From NCBI GenBank assembly GCA_020636075.1, contig JACJYO010000014.1, positions 28,472 to 92,471 on the forward strand: DNA of 64,000 nt. The letters are read 5' to 3'. This stretch comes from Lewinellaceae bacterium. Its GTDB lineage: Bacteria > Bacteroidota > Bacteroidia > Chitinophagales > Saprospiraceae. Position numbers and translations under genes: made by a program. Positions 34,527 to 42,389 of the stretch are shown here, one piece after another. How positions within the stretch are numbered: the stretch's first letter is position 1; each line of letters starts with the position of its first letter. Below the pieces are notes generated by a model that saw only the letters and a program-made list of their open reading frames with translations, had not been told where the DNA came from and made no database searches.

Positions 34527-35732
34527 ATGGAAACACTCGGCACTACATTTGGCCAAATGGCCACGCAAACGGAAACCCTCGAGGTTGCTCCCAGGCATCA
34601 ACGGTTGTTTATCGGGATTTTGAAAGAATCGACCTTGCAGGAAAACCGGGTGGCGCTGGTGCCGTACTCCGTGGCAACTCTGACCGCACATGGGCATGAA
34701 GTGGTCGTTGAAGCCGGCGCCGGAGAAAAGGCGCATTTCAGCGACATGGATTATTCCGAAGCCAACGCCAGAATTGCCCAAAACCGGGATGAAGTATTTA
34801 AGGCAGATGTTATCCTGAAGGTTGCACCGCCCACACTTGAGGAAATTGATCTGATGCGCCCCAACCAGGTGGTCATTTCGCCGATCCACCTTCCGCTGTT
34901 AAGCCCGGAATACATTACCAAATTGCAAAAGCGCCGGGTGATTGCACTGGCTATGGAGTATATCCGGGATGACGAAACCGGTGTATTCCCTATTGTGCGG
35001 GTAATGAGTGAAATTGCCGGTACAAGTGCCATTTTGATCGCTGCCAACCTATTGTCCACATCGCACGGTGGAAAAGGAGAACTGTTGGGGGGGATTGCTG
35101 GGGTACCGCCGGCCAAAGTGATTATCCTGGGAGCAGGGGTAGTGGCCGAAGTGGCTTCCCGCACTGCGATTGGACTCGGCGCGGAGGTTCGGATTTTTGA
35201 CAATGATGTATACAAACTCATGCGTTTGCAGAAACATGTCGGGCGCCAACTGCACACTTCGGTAATCAATCCGATGCACCTCCGCGAACAACTACTCACT
35301 GCCGATGTGGCTATCGGTGCCATGCACTCCGGGCATGGCCGGACGCCGGTTATTGTTCAGGAAGATGTGGTGAAGGGTATGAAGAACGGCGCTGTAATCA
35401 TCGACGTCAGCATCGACCAGGGCGGCGTCTTTGAAACGTCGGAAGCGACAAGCCTGGAAAAACCCACATTTGTGAAACACGGTGTGATTCACTATTGTGT
35501 GCCCAATATTGCTTCCCGTGTGGCGCGTACGGCATCTTCTGCGATTAGCAATATTATTACCTCCCTGTTGCTCAAAGCAGAGTCCGGGGGTATCATTCCA
35601 CTCATCACCAGCCACCAGGGCCTGCGCAACGGCGTTTACACCTACAAAGGTTGCCTCACCAACGCCTATTTAGGGCAGCGCTTTCACCTGAAAAGTACAG
35701 ATCTGGACTTACTGATCACCTCCGATTTTTGA
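34527..35732 (+). CDS. ald: Alanine dehydrogenase
   Basis: Ald reversibly deaminates L-alanine to pyruvate with NAD. The 401-residue protein shows the N-terminal GILKESTLQENRVALVPYSV, EAGAGEKAHFSDMDY, LKVAPPTLEEI and the catalytic-region HLPLLSPE. The Rossmann motif reads KVIILGAGVVAEVASRTAIGLG (about residues 194-215), followed by VIIDVSIDQGGVFET and the C-terminal HYCVPNIASRVARTAS. The ATG at 34527 is used. The last codons lie in a 32-bp direct repeat copied again downstream at 35757-35788. Its neighbours murF-alr and tsaE put alanine racemisation and degradation side by side. A transhydrogenase alpha subunit is less likely because the partner genes are absent. Confidence 0.92.
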   Translation: METLGTTFGQMATQTETLEVAPRHQRLFIGILKESTLQENRVALVPYSVATLTAHGHEVVVEAGAGEKAHFSDMDYSEANARIAQNRDEVFKADVILKVAPPTLEEIDLMRPNQVVISPIHLPLLSPEYITKLQKRRVIALAMEYIRDDETGVFPIVRVMSEIAGTSAILIAANLLSTSHGGKGELLGGIAGVPPAKVIILGAGVVAEVASRTAIGLGAEVRIFDNDVYKLMRLQKHVGRQLHTSVINPMHLREQLLTADVAIGAMHSGHGRTPVIVQEDVVKGMKNGAVIIDVSIDQGGVFETSEATSLEKPTFVKHGVIHYCVPNIASRVARTASSAISNIITSLLLKAESGGIIPLITSHQGLRNGVYTYKGCLTNAYLGQRFHLKSTDLDLLITSDF

Positions 35733-35817
35733 ATTTAAACCGCAAAGGCGCCAAGTAAGTACAGATCTGGACTTACTGATCACCTCCGCGTCTTGGCGCC
35801 TTTGCGGTTTAAATTCA
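35693..35817. repeat. Direct repeat nested with a 26-bp perfect palindrome
   Basis: A 32-bp sequence at 35693-35724 (3' end of ald) recurs exactly at 35757-35788. The second copy lies in the loop of a perfect inverted repeat with arms 35730-35755 and 35792-35817 (core ACCGCAAAGGCGCCAAG). The left arm starts on the ald stop codon. The arrangement looks like the product of a template-switch or of insertion of a palindromic element together with a copy of adjoining sequence. Confidence 0.92.
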
Positions 35818-35830
35818 AGAAATCAGCAAG

Positions 35831-38209
35831 TTACTGCTTCAGCACCCGCTGCACGCCTACACCACCCGGGCCTTCGAGGCGCAGGAAAAGCACACCGGGC
35901 TGTGTCGAATTGTTGAGCTCCAGTGTTGTGGTGTGGTAGCCGGCTTCGCGGTACGCCTGTACGGTTTTAACAACCATACCACGGGCATCAGACAGTGTCA
36001 TCAAGGTCTGGCCCGCCTCCGGCAAATAGTACGTGGCAATAAACTGGTCGACCACCGGGTTGGGGCTTACCGGGAGTAACACCAACTGATCGGCCGCGCC
36101 GGTTGGGAATGCTTTGAAATTCAGTTTTGCCCCTCTTGTTTGCAGGCTCCGGGTATATGCCTCAGCAGGTGTAACTGAGGAACTCATTGTCAGGTAATCG
36201 CTGAGTGTGCCTCCACGAAGTGCCTGGAAAACAAGGGTAAAGGTGCGCATGCGCATATTTTTACCAATAATGTTTGGATCGAGCATTATCGTGGAATACC
36301 AGCTCGCCGTTACATGCCCGGCAGACGGGGTAGCGGTGAAGTTGCTTGAAACCAGGCTGGGTTCCACTTCGAGCAGCATGAGCACATCCGGATCATAATC
36401 GAGGGTAAACTGGAAACCCGTCAAACCGGCCAGGTCAGGGGTAATGATTTCAACCCGGACTTCAGTGCCTTCCTTGAATTGTTTGTTCGAAGTGCTGAAC
36501 ACAACTGCTTCATCCTGCTGCCGGTCATTCACATCCGGTATTTGCAGGTTGTTACTCAACGAGCCGTTGACATCGCCGGTTTTTACCCCGGTAAAGTCAG
36601 CATCCGGCGCCTGCATACTACCCGACAGGCAGAAGAACGGCGTGGTGGACGGTATCGGTGCTGCCCAGGGTTGGCTCGGGTCGGCAAACTGATGGCCTGC
36701 GGGAATGAATTGCCAAACGGGCTTGTTTGTAAAATTGTCCTGCTTGCCAAGCACCACATCGATAAGAGCCTGGATATCATCCTGGGTCAGGCCGCCGGAG
36801 TTGTCCACATCGGCAGCGAGGAGTTTGTACGGCGAGTCCAGCGGAAGGATGGCATCCAGTTGGCCACCGATCAACAGCGCATCCAGGGTGTTGATGCCCG
36901 TTTTTGGGCTGTCGTTATCAAATGACGGGATCAGTTTGTAGTTGCAGCCGGCCAATTGGTTTCCGATTTCAAACGTTCCATCCTGCCCGGTCAGCACGGT
37001 TGCCATGACACTGTTACTTTTTTTCAAAACTACCTGCACGCCTGGTACAGGTTTCAGGCTTGCGGTTGCAACAGTACCGGTGAATTTGTTCGACGGCGGG
37101 CATGAACCCATATTGTCCTGAACGATCACATATGTTTCGCAATAATCTGCATTGCCGTAGGCATCAACGGCCCAGACTTCGATATACTGGGTGCCCAGCT
37201 CACTGCAATCAAACGTCACCGAGTGGCTGTCGACGGGGAATCCGGTTCCGGTGCCTGATTTTCGGATGCCAATTTTCAGCTGATTTTTAGGGGTGCAGTT
37301 GTCGAACACGTCTTTGACAAAATCAGTATCCCAGAGAGTGATCATGCCGGTTTGCATGATGTTGATACTGAGTCCGTTTATGCAGACCACAGTCGGTGCT
37401 TTGCAGTCTTTGACTACAAATTCGTATTTACAAATGGCTTCGTTACCGCACTTGTCGTTCGCCACCCATTCAATTTTGTGGGTACCGTAAGGCAAACCAA
37501 ATCCGGGCGGAAAGTCAATGGTTGCCATGAGTGTGTCGCCGCCCACAACCATTTTATCAATCGGCCAGGCATTCGGGCTGCTGCTGCTGATGTAAGTTTC
37601 CATCGAACCGTTTCCATCGAGGTCGAGAAACATACGGTAGGTTAACAGTATATCAGCGTTGGAGCAGGCATCTGTAACCTTAATGCCCAGATCGACCGGT
37701 CCTTCGCAAAGGTCTCCCCAACCGTTGTTGTATTGGCTTGGATCATTTCCGGTATAGTCGCAAAATTCAAGCGGCCCGGTTGGGCAATCGATAAACACTG
37801 GTGCATCGCTGTCGATCACTTTAATAATTTGCGTGTACTGCAAGTGGCCGCGGTTGTCGGGAATGCCGAATACCATCGGGCCTTCGTCGGTGTTTGGAGG
37901 ATTGGGGATAAAGGTGGGCCAGGGTTCGTTGGGGTCGTAGTCGCACCAGTAGATCAGCGTCCATGTGCGCAGAATCTTTTTGCAACCTCCATTTGAGGTA
38001 ATGTTGAACACCTGGTCTTTTACCGATACCCCGACGTTGATCGAACAGCCCGGGTACTGATCAATAACGGGATAAATTGTATCGGGATTTGTGCCACATC
38101 CGACGAAAGTCGTATCGTCGGGAAAGGTCACTTTGTAATACGCATTTTGGGCATTTGTCGTACCCAAACCAAGCGACAGGAAAGCGGTGAGTAGGATGAT
38201 TGTTCGCAT
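35831..38209 (-). CDS. T9SS-sorted protein with HYR/Ig-like, dockerin-like and cohesin-like domains
   Basis: The 792-residue protein has a signal peptide (MRTIILLTAFLSLGLGTTNAQ). Three Cys-containing HYR/Ig-like blocks follow (about 40-385, e.g. IKVIDSDAPVFIDCP, YGTHKIEWVANDKCGN). A CarboxypepD-regulatory-like domain spans about 395-450 (PGVQVVLKKSNSVMAT). A dockerin-like calcium repeat spans about 455-515 (NTLDALLIGGQLDA, AADVDNSGGLTQDDIQALI). A cohesin-like sandwich spans about 575-690 (FTLDYDPDVLMLLEVEP). The end is a sorting domain (LLPVSPNPVVDQFIATYY ... LRLEGPGGVGVQRVLKQ). It should be surface-exposed and structural or adhesive. No enzyme motif is visible. Confidence 0.88.
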   Translation of the reverse strand: MRTIILLTAFLSLGLGTTNAQNAYYKVTFPDDTTFVGCGTNPDTIYPVIDQYPGCSINVGVSVKDQVFNITSNGGCKKILRTWTLIYWCDYDPNEPWPTFIPNPPNTDEGPMVFGIPDNRGHLQYTQIIKVIDSDAPVFIDCPTGPLEFCDYTGNDPSQYNNGWGDLCEGPVDLGIKVTDACSNADILLTYRMFLDLDGNGSMETYISSSSPNAWPIDKMVVGGDTLMATIDFPPGFGLPYGTHKIEWVANDKCGNEAICKYEFVVKDCKAPTVVCINGLSINIMQTGMITLWDTDFVKDVFDNCTPKNQLKIGIRKSGTGTGFPVDSHSVTFDCSELGTQYIEVWAVDAYGNADYCETYVIVQDNMGSCPPSNKFTGTVATASLKPVPGVQVVLKKSNSVMATVLTGQDGTFEIGNQLAGCNYKLIPSFDNDSPKTGINTLDALLIGGQLDAILPLDSPYKLLAADVDNSGGLTQDDIQALIDVVLGKQDNFTNKPVWQFIPAGHQFADPSQPWAAPIPSTTPFFCLSGSMQAPDADFTGVKTGDVNGSLSNNLQIPDVNDRQQDEAVVFSTSNKQFKEGTEVRVEIITPDLAGLTGFQFTLDYDPDVLMLLEVEPSLVSSNFTATPSAGHVTASWYSTIMLDPNIIGKNMRMRTFTLVFQALRGGTLSDYLTMSSSVTPAEAYTRSLQTRGAKLNFKAFPTGAADQLVLLPVSPNPVVDQFIATYYLPEAGQTLMTLSDARGMVVKTVQAYREAGYHTTTLELNNSTQPGVLFLRLEGPGGVGVQRVLKQ

Positions 38210-38344
38210 AATAAATCGGATTTTCTCACGAAGTTAGAACATGAGCCGGGGAAAGAGCGGGTTTTGCCGCGGCGTAAATCGTCGGATATGCGACGGATAG
38301 CGGAAGTCCGATGCAGAAAATCAAAAGAATACCCGTACCGGGGT

Positions 38345-38468
38345 AGTAGGGGCGGGCCTTGCACCTGCCCGTTGTGTCGGGTTGTGCGAACCGGAGGTTC
38401 CATTTGGCATTCGTGAGTGGTTGTACAACTTTTCAAAGTTCAAATTGAAAAGCGAACCGGAGGTTCGC
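38345..38468. repeat. Cluster of small palindromic repeats
   Basis: GCGAACCGGAGGTTC occurs at 38386-38400 and, as a full hairpin GCGAACCGGAGGTTCGC, at 38452-38468, five bases from the mqnC stop. At about 38346-38371 a GGGGCGGGCCTTGCACCTGCCCG stretch is another REP-like unit, with arms GGGC.GG/CC.GCCC. The block fills the space between two genes, and the 38452 hairpin could mark the mqnC 3' end. Confidence 0.7.
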
Positions 38469-38473
38469 GTTAC

Positions 38474-39619
38474 TCAATCTACCAGCATTGCCTCCCGGTC
38501 CAGTTCCTGTTGCACGATCCCTTCCGGTAGTTCCCGGAGTTCATATTGCTGGTTGCGCAACCTGGGCTCAAACCCGGCTTCCCGGATTGCCTGCTGAATG
38601 CCATCGGCCGTAAACCGAAAACGCGCGCCGGCTGCCGACACCACATTTTCTTCAATCATGATACTGCCAAAATCGTTGGCGCCGGCGTACAGGCAGAGTT
38701 GGGCTACCTGTTTGCCCACCGTGAGCCAGGATGCCTGGATGTTCACCACGTTGGGCAGCATGATGCGACTGAGGGCGATCATGCGCACATATTCGTCGCC
38801 GGTAACGGCATTTCGGGCGCGTTTGAGTTTTTTCAATATGGTGTCTTCATCCTGAAAAGGCCATGGAATGAATGCCAGAAAGCCTTTGGCATTGGTCGGT
38901 TTTTCCGACTGTACCTGCCGTATAGCGGCGAAGTGCTCCATGCGTTCAAGGTTGGTTTCGATATGGCCGAACATCATGGTGGCTGAGGTGGTCAGGTGGA
39001 GTTGGTGGGCGGCGCGCATCACGTCGAGCCATTCTTCACCACCGCATTTTCCTTTGGAAATGAGGCGCCGCACCCGGTCGCTGAGAATTTCGGCGCCGGC
39101 GCCGGGCAGGGAATCGAGGCCGGCTTCCTTCAGCGTTTTGAGGACATCGTAATGGCTCATGCCCTCCAGTTTGCTGACGTGCGCGATCTCGGGCGGGCCC
39201 AGGGCGTGCAGTTTCAGGCGGGGATACAGTTTTTTGAGTTCGCGAAACAGGTCGGCGTAAAATTGCAAGCCCAGGTCGGGGTGGTGCCCGCCTTGCAGCA
39301 GGAGTTGCTCTCCGCCAAAGGCAAAGGTTTCTTCTATCTTTTGTTTGTACTCGTCGATGGTGGTTACATAGGCCTCCCCATGGCCGGGCCGGCGGTAGAA
39401 GTTGCAGAATTTGCAATTGGCGATGCAAACGTTGGTTGTGTTGGAATTCCGGTCAATGATCCAGGTAACCACATTACCCGGCACGTGGTGTTGGCGCATC
39501 AGATTGCCCACGTACATCAATTCGGCGGTTGTGGCATTTTCCAATAAAAAAACACCTTCTTCGGGGGAGAGCCATTCGAGTTTGAGTGCGCGATGGAGGA
39601 GATCTTCTATTTGCTGCAT
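38474..39619 (-). CDS. mqnC: Cyclic dehypoxanthinyl futalosine synthase
   Basis: MqnC is a radical SAM enzyme that cyclises dehypoxanthinyl futalosine in the futalosine route to menaquinone. The 381-residue protein carries the cluster motif C65-IAN-C69-KF-C72, the glycine motif GGEQLLLQGGHHPDLG, LHALGPPEIAH, SLPGAGAEILSDRVR and FIPWPFQDEDT, all typical of MqnC rather than MqnE. The ATG at 39617-39619 (MQQIEDLLHRAL) fits the family N-terminus; an in-frame start 102 bases upstream adds a non-conserved Arg-rich stretch. Other mqn genes are not in this window, as is common since they are scattered. Confidence 0.93.
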   Translation of the reverse strand: MQQIEDLLHRALKLEWLSPEEGVFLLENATTAELMYVGNLMRQHHVPGNVVTWIIDRNSNTTNVCIANCKFCNFYRRPGHGEAYVTTIDEYKQKIEETFAFGGEQLLLQGGHHPDLGLQFYADLFRELKKLYPRLKLHALGPPEIAHVSKLEGMSHYDVLKTLKEAGLDSLPGAGAEILSDRVRRLISKGKCGGEEWLDVMRAAHQLHLTTSATMMFGHIETNLERMEHFAAIRQVQSEKPTNAKGFLAFIPWPFQDEDTILKKLKRARNAVTGDEYVRMIALSRIMLPNVVNIQASWLTVGKQVAQLCLYAGANDFGSIMIEENVVSAAGARFRFTADGIQQAIREAGFEPRLRNQQYELRELPEGIVQQELDREAMLVD

Positions 39620-39912
39620 GACAGGACGGTGTCTGATTTGCAGGTTTCCGGTAAAACGTGGAACACCGGACAACCCATACGATTGAATGCGAAACAAAGT
39701 TACGGCAAGTAAGTTGGGCATTTTATGGAACTTAACCCGCGAAAACCCGGTTTTACAGGCGCTTGATCAAACAGACAACCGCAGGCCTGTTCTTCTTGTC
39801 TAATTTGTATCCGGGCATTCCCCACCAACCGTTTCGCAACGATTACATTTACCAAAATTGAAAGACTACACTTCGGCAGACTACAACAGCCGGGCTGTCG
39901 TTTACGCTACTA

Positions 39913-41328
39913 ATGCTAACAAATTTGAAAACAGAAACACGTTGGCAACGTTGGCGCCGGGTGTTGCGCCAGGCCGTCAACGGTGAAGAGCAAGAATTCA
40001 CTACGGGCAGTATCGACCGGGCTATTGTGCTGCTGTCCATTCCCATGATCCTGGAAATGGCGATGGAATCGTTGTTTGCGGTTGTGGACGCTTTCTTCGT
40101 GGCCAAAGTTGGGGTCGATGCGATTGCTACGGTAGGCCTTACCGAATCGGTGCTTACCCTGATCTATTCCATTGCTATTGGATTGAGCGCGGCAGCTACG
40201 GCTGTAGTGGCACGCCGTGTTGGAGAAGGCAACCGCAAGGCAGCAGCCATGGCTGGCGCACAAACGATTCTGATTGCCGTTATTTTATCGACGCTCATCG
40301 CCATTCCCGGATACTTCTTTGCCGAAGATATTTTGCTGCTCATGGCAAAAGACAGCAGTGTGGCAACTACAGGTGCGCCGTTTACCCGGCTTTTGCTCAC
40401 GGCAAATCTGCCCATTCTGCTGCTCTGGATGCTCAATGGCATCTTCCGGGGCGCTGGCGATGCCGCAACGGCCATGCGCGCCCTGTGGATTGCCAATGGC
40501 GTCAATATCCTGCTTGATCCCCTGCTGATTTTCGGTATTGGTCCATTCCCGGAAATGGGTGTGCTGGGGGCCGGAATAGCCACTACGATTGGTCGCTCTG
40601 TTGGAGTTGGTTACCAACTCTGGCATTTGTTTGGCGTGGGCAGAATTATTCGGATCCAATTCAATCAATTGAAACCATCGTTGGCCATTATCCGGCGTTT
40701 GCTAACGATAGGCTCGGGCAGTACCGGGCAGTATCTGATCGCTTCGGCCAGTTGGATATTTATGATTTACATTTTAGGGCAGATCAGCAAGGAAGTCACT
40801 GCCGGTTACACCATTGCCATCCGTATCGTCATTTTCACCATTCTGCCTTCCTGGGGTATGGCAAATGCAGCGGCTACGCTGGTTGGACAAAACCTGGGTG
40901 CGGGCCATCCCGACCGGGCGGAAAAATCGGCCTGGCGTGCAGCATTTTTTAATATGCTGTTCATGGGCAGTGTGGGGGTGATTTACCTTACCGGTGCGCC
41001 GTTTTTTATCAGCTTGTTTACCACCGATCCCGAGACCCTGAAAGCCGGCGCCATGGCATTGCGCACTATTTCGGCCGGCTATGTTTTTTATGGCTACGGC
41101 ATGATCCTTTCCCAGGCGCTGAATGGAGCGGGCGATACACGGACTCCGACGATTCTGAATTTTATTTGTTTTTGGCTCATTGAAATGCCGCTTGCTTACT
41201 GTCTGGCTTTGTATTTAGGCTGGGGGCAAGCCGGTGTGTATTACAGTATCGTCATTGCCGAATCTGCGTTGGCACTATCAGCCATTTGGGTATTCCGGTG
41301 GGGAAAGTGGAAAACGGTGCAGGTCTAA
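39913..41328 (+). CDS. MATE family efflux transporter
   Basis: The 471-residue protein has about twelve membrane segments in two six-helix halves. Landmarks include the first-half LLSIPMILEMAMESLFAVVDAFFVAKVGVDAIATVGL, ILLWMLNGIFRGAGDAATAM, and the matching second-half GSGSTGQYLIASASWIFM, GMANAAATLVGQNLGAG and LSQALNGAGDTRTPT. MATE proteins export cationic or aromatic compounds with proton or sodium influx. A charged N-terminal tail of about 30 residues precedes the first helix. It is monocistronic or leads a short run with the small lipoprotein 65 bases later. Confidence 0.93.
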   Translation: MLTNLKTETRWQRWRRVLRQAVNGEEQEFTTGSIDRAIVLLSIPMILEMAMESLFAVVDAFFVAKVGVDAIATVGLTESVLTLIYSIAIGLSAAATAVVARRVGEGNRKAAAMAGAQTILIAVILSTLIAIPGYFFAEDILLLMAKDSSVATTGAPFTRLLLTANLPILLLWMLNGIFRGAGDAATAMRALWIANGVNILLDPLLIFGIGPFPEMGVLGAGIATTIGRSVGVGYQLWHLFGVGRIIRIQFNQLKPSLAIIRRLLTIGSGSTGQYLIASASWIFMIYILGQISKEVTAGYTIAIRIVIFTILPSWGMANAAATLVGQNLGAGHPDRAEKSAWRAAFFNMLFMGSVGVIYLTGAPFFISLFTTDPETLKAGAMALRTISAGYVFYGYGMILSQALNGAGDTRTPTILNFICFWLIEMPLAYCLALYLGWGQAGVYYSIVIAESALALSAIWVFRWGKWKTVQV

Positions 41329-41393
41329 AAGGCTGTTTGGAAAATTAAAAAGCAGGAGCTACCTACTCCATTAGCGGTTTTTATCTTTACCGA

Positions 41394-41759
41394 ATGCAAC
41401 CACTCCGATTCGCAATATCCGTTTTTTGCAGTTTTATGCTGTTGACATTTACCGCTTGCATCGACGAAAAAGCGCCCAAAGGGCGTTATGAAAAAATAGC
41501 GACGGCGTATTGTGAATGCACCGCACAACTGGCTGCGCTCAACCGGGAGGCGCAGGCAGCGGGCCCCGGCAAGCTCAATAGTTTTTTCAAAAAAATGGAA
41601 AGCGAGTACAGCAAAGCAAAAGAATGTACGGCAACGGTGATCGGGCAGTTTGGCCACCTGAACGGAGCGGAACTGGACTCGGTCAATATCCTGCTAAAAA
41701 CACAATGCCCGGACCTGGCCGACAAACGCGAACAATTGCAGGAACTGCTCGGAAAATGA
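41394..41759 (+). CDS. Small uncharacterised lipoprotein
   Basis: The 121-residue protein has a lipoprotein signal (SFMLLTFTAC, Cys22) followed by a helical, charged body with three more cysteines (CECT, KECTA, QCPD). I recognise no family. A TATCTTTA box (41382-41389) just before the ATG may be a -7 element, which would leave almost no leader. The gene sits 38 bases upstream of folB on the same strand. Confidence 0.75.
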   Translation: MQPLRFAISVFCSFMLLTFTACIDEKAPKGRYEKIATAYCECTAQLAALNREAQAAGPGKLNSFFKKMESEYSKAKECTATVIGQFGHLNGAELDSVNILLKTQCPDLADKREQLQELLGK

Positions 41760-41774
41760 TTATGCATTCACGTA

Positions 41775-41790
41775 TTTACTCATTTACTCA
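41775..41790. repeat. Two 8-bp tandem units (TTTACTCA) before folB
   Basis: TTTACTCA is present twice in tandem at 41775-41782 and 41783-41790, ending 7 bases before the folB ATG. It resembles the ATTGAGTG triplet at the mtaB start (43744-43767) in unit length and position. Confidence 0.75.
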
Positions 41791-41797
41791 TTGATCC

Positions 41798-42313
41798 ATG
41801 GCCATTATCGCGCTGGAAGGAATGAAATTTTACGCCTATCACGGCGTATATGAAGCCGAACAAAAAATCGGAACCGACTATATGGTCGATGTGTATATCG
41901 GTACCCTTATCAACCCGCTTGCCGAATCAGACCAGTTGGAAGGCACGATCAATTACGAATCGGTTTTTCAAGTGTGTAAAATGGAGATGAGTATGCCGCG
42001 AAAACTCCTGGAGGCTGTTGCAATGGGCATTGTGAAACGGATGAAAGGGCAGTTTCCCAATATGATGGCCCTGAAGGTGCGGGTCCGGAAATTAAATCCG
42101 CCCCTTGGCGGGCAAGTGTCTGCGGCCTGGGTGGAGGAAGACCAAATGTTTATGCAAACCTGCCCACGCTGTAACAAACAATTTATCAACTACGACCCGG
42201 GCGACTGTTGGAAGCGCTTCCCTAATTTACACCCGGCTACCCGCGAAACCCTCGAACGGCAGTATCCCGGCAGATGCCTCTGCGATGCCTGTCTTAAATT
42301 TTATGCAGGGTAA
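41798..42313 (+). CDS. folB: Dihydroneopterin aldolase fused to a cysteine-rich CWC-type tail
   Basis: FolB cleaves dihydroneopterin to 6-hydroxymethyl-dihydropterin in folate synthesis. Residues 1-115 are a complete FolB domain: LEGMKFYAYHGVYEAEQ (catalytic Glu19/Glu21 region), NYESVFQVC, and RVRKLNPPLGGQVSAAWVE with the active-site lysine near residue 98. Without a break the frame continues for 55 residues with six cysteines (C122, C125, C137, C160, C162, C165: CPRC...CW...CLCDAC). These resemble the Cys-rich CWC family, probably a zinc site. In relatives I recall the CWC protein as a separate neighbour, so this looks like a gene fusion. Eight-base tandem repeats precede the ATG. Confidence 0.88.
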   Translation: MAIIALEGMKFYAYHGVYEAEQKIGTDYMVDVYIGTLINPLAESDQLEGTINYESVFQVCKMEMSMPRKLLEAVAMGIVKRMKGQFPNMMALKVRVRKLNPPLGGQVSAAWVEEDQMFMQTCPRCNKQFINYDPGDCWKRFPNLHPATRETLERQYPGRCLCDACLKFYAG

Positions 42314-42389
42314 TTAAAAGTGCGGGTTACGGAGTGTTCTTCATTTCGCAAGCAGGGTTATTGGGTGGCCCAACGATGATTTTTTCCGA

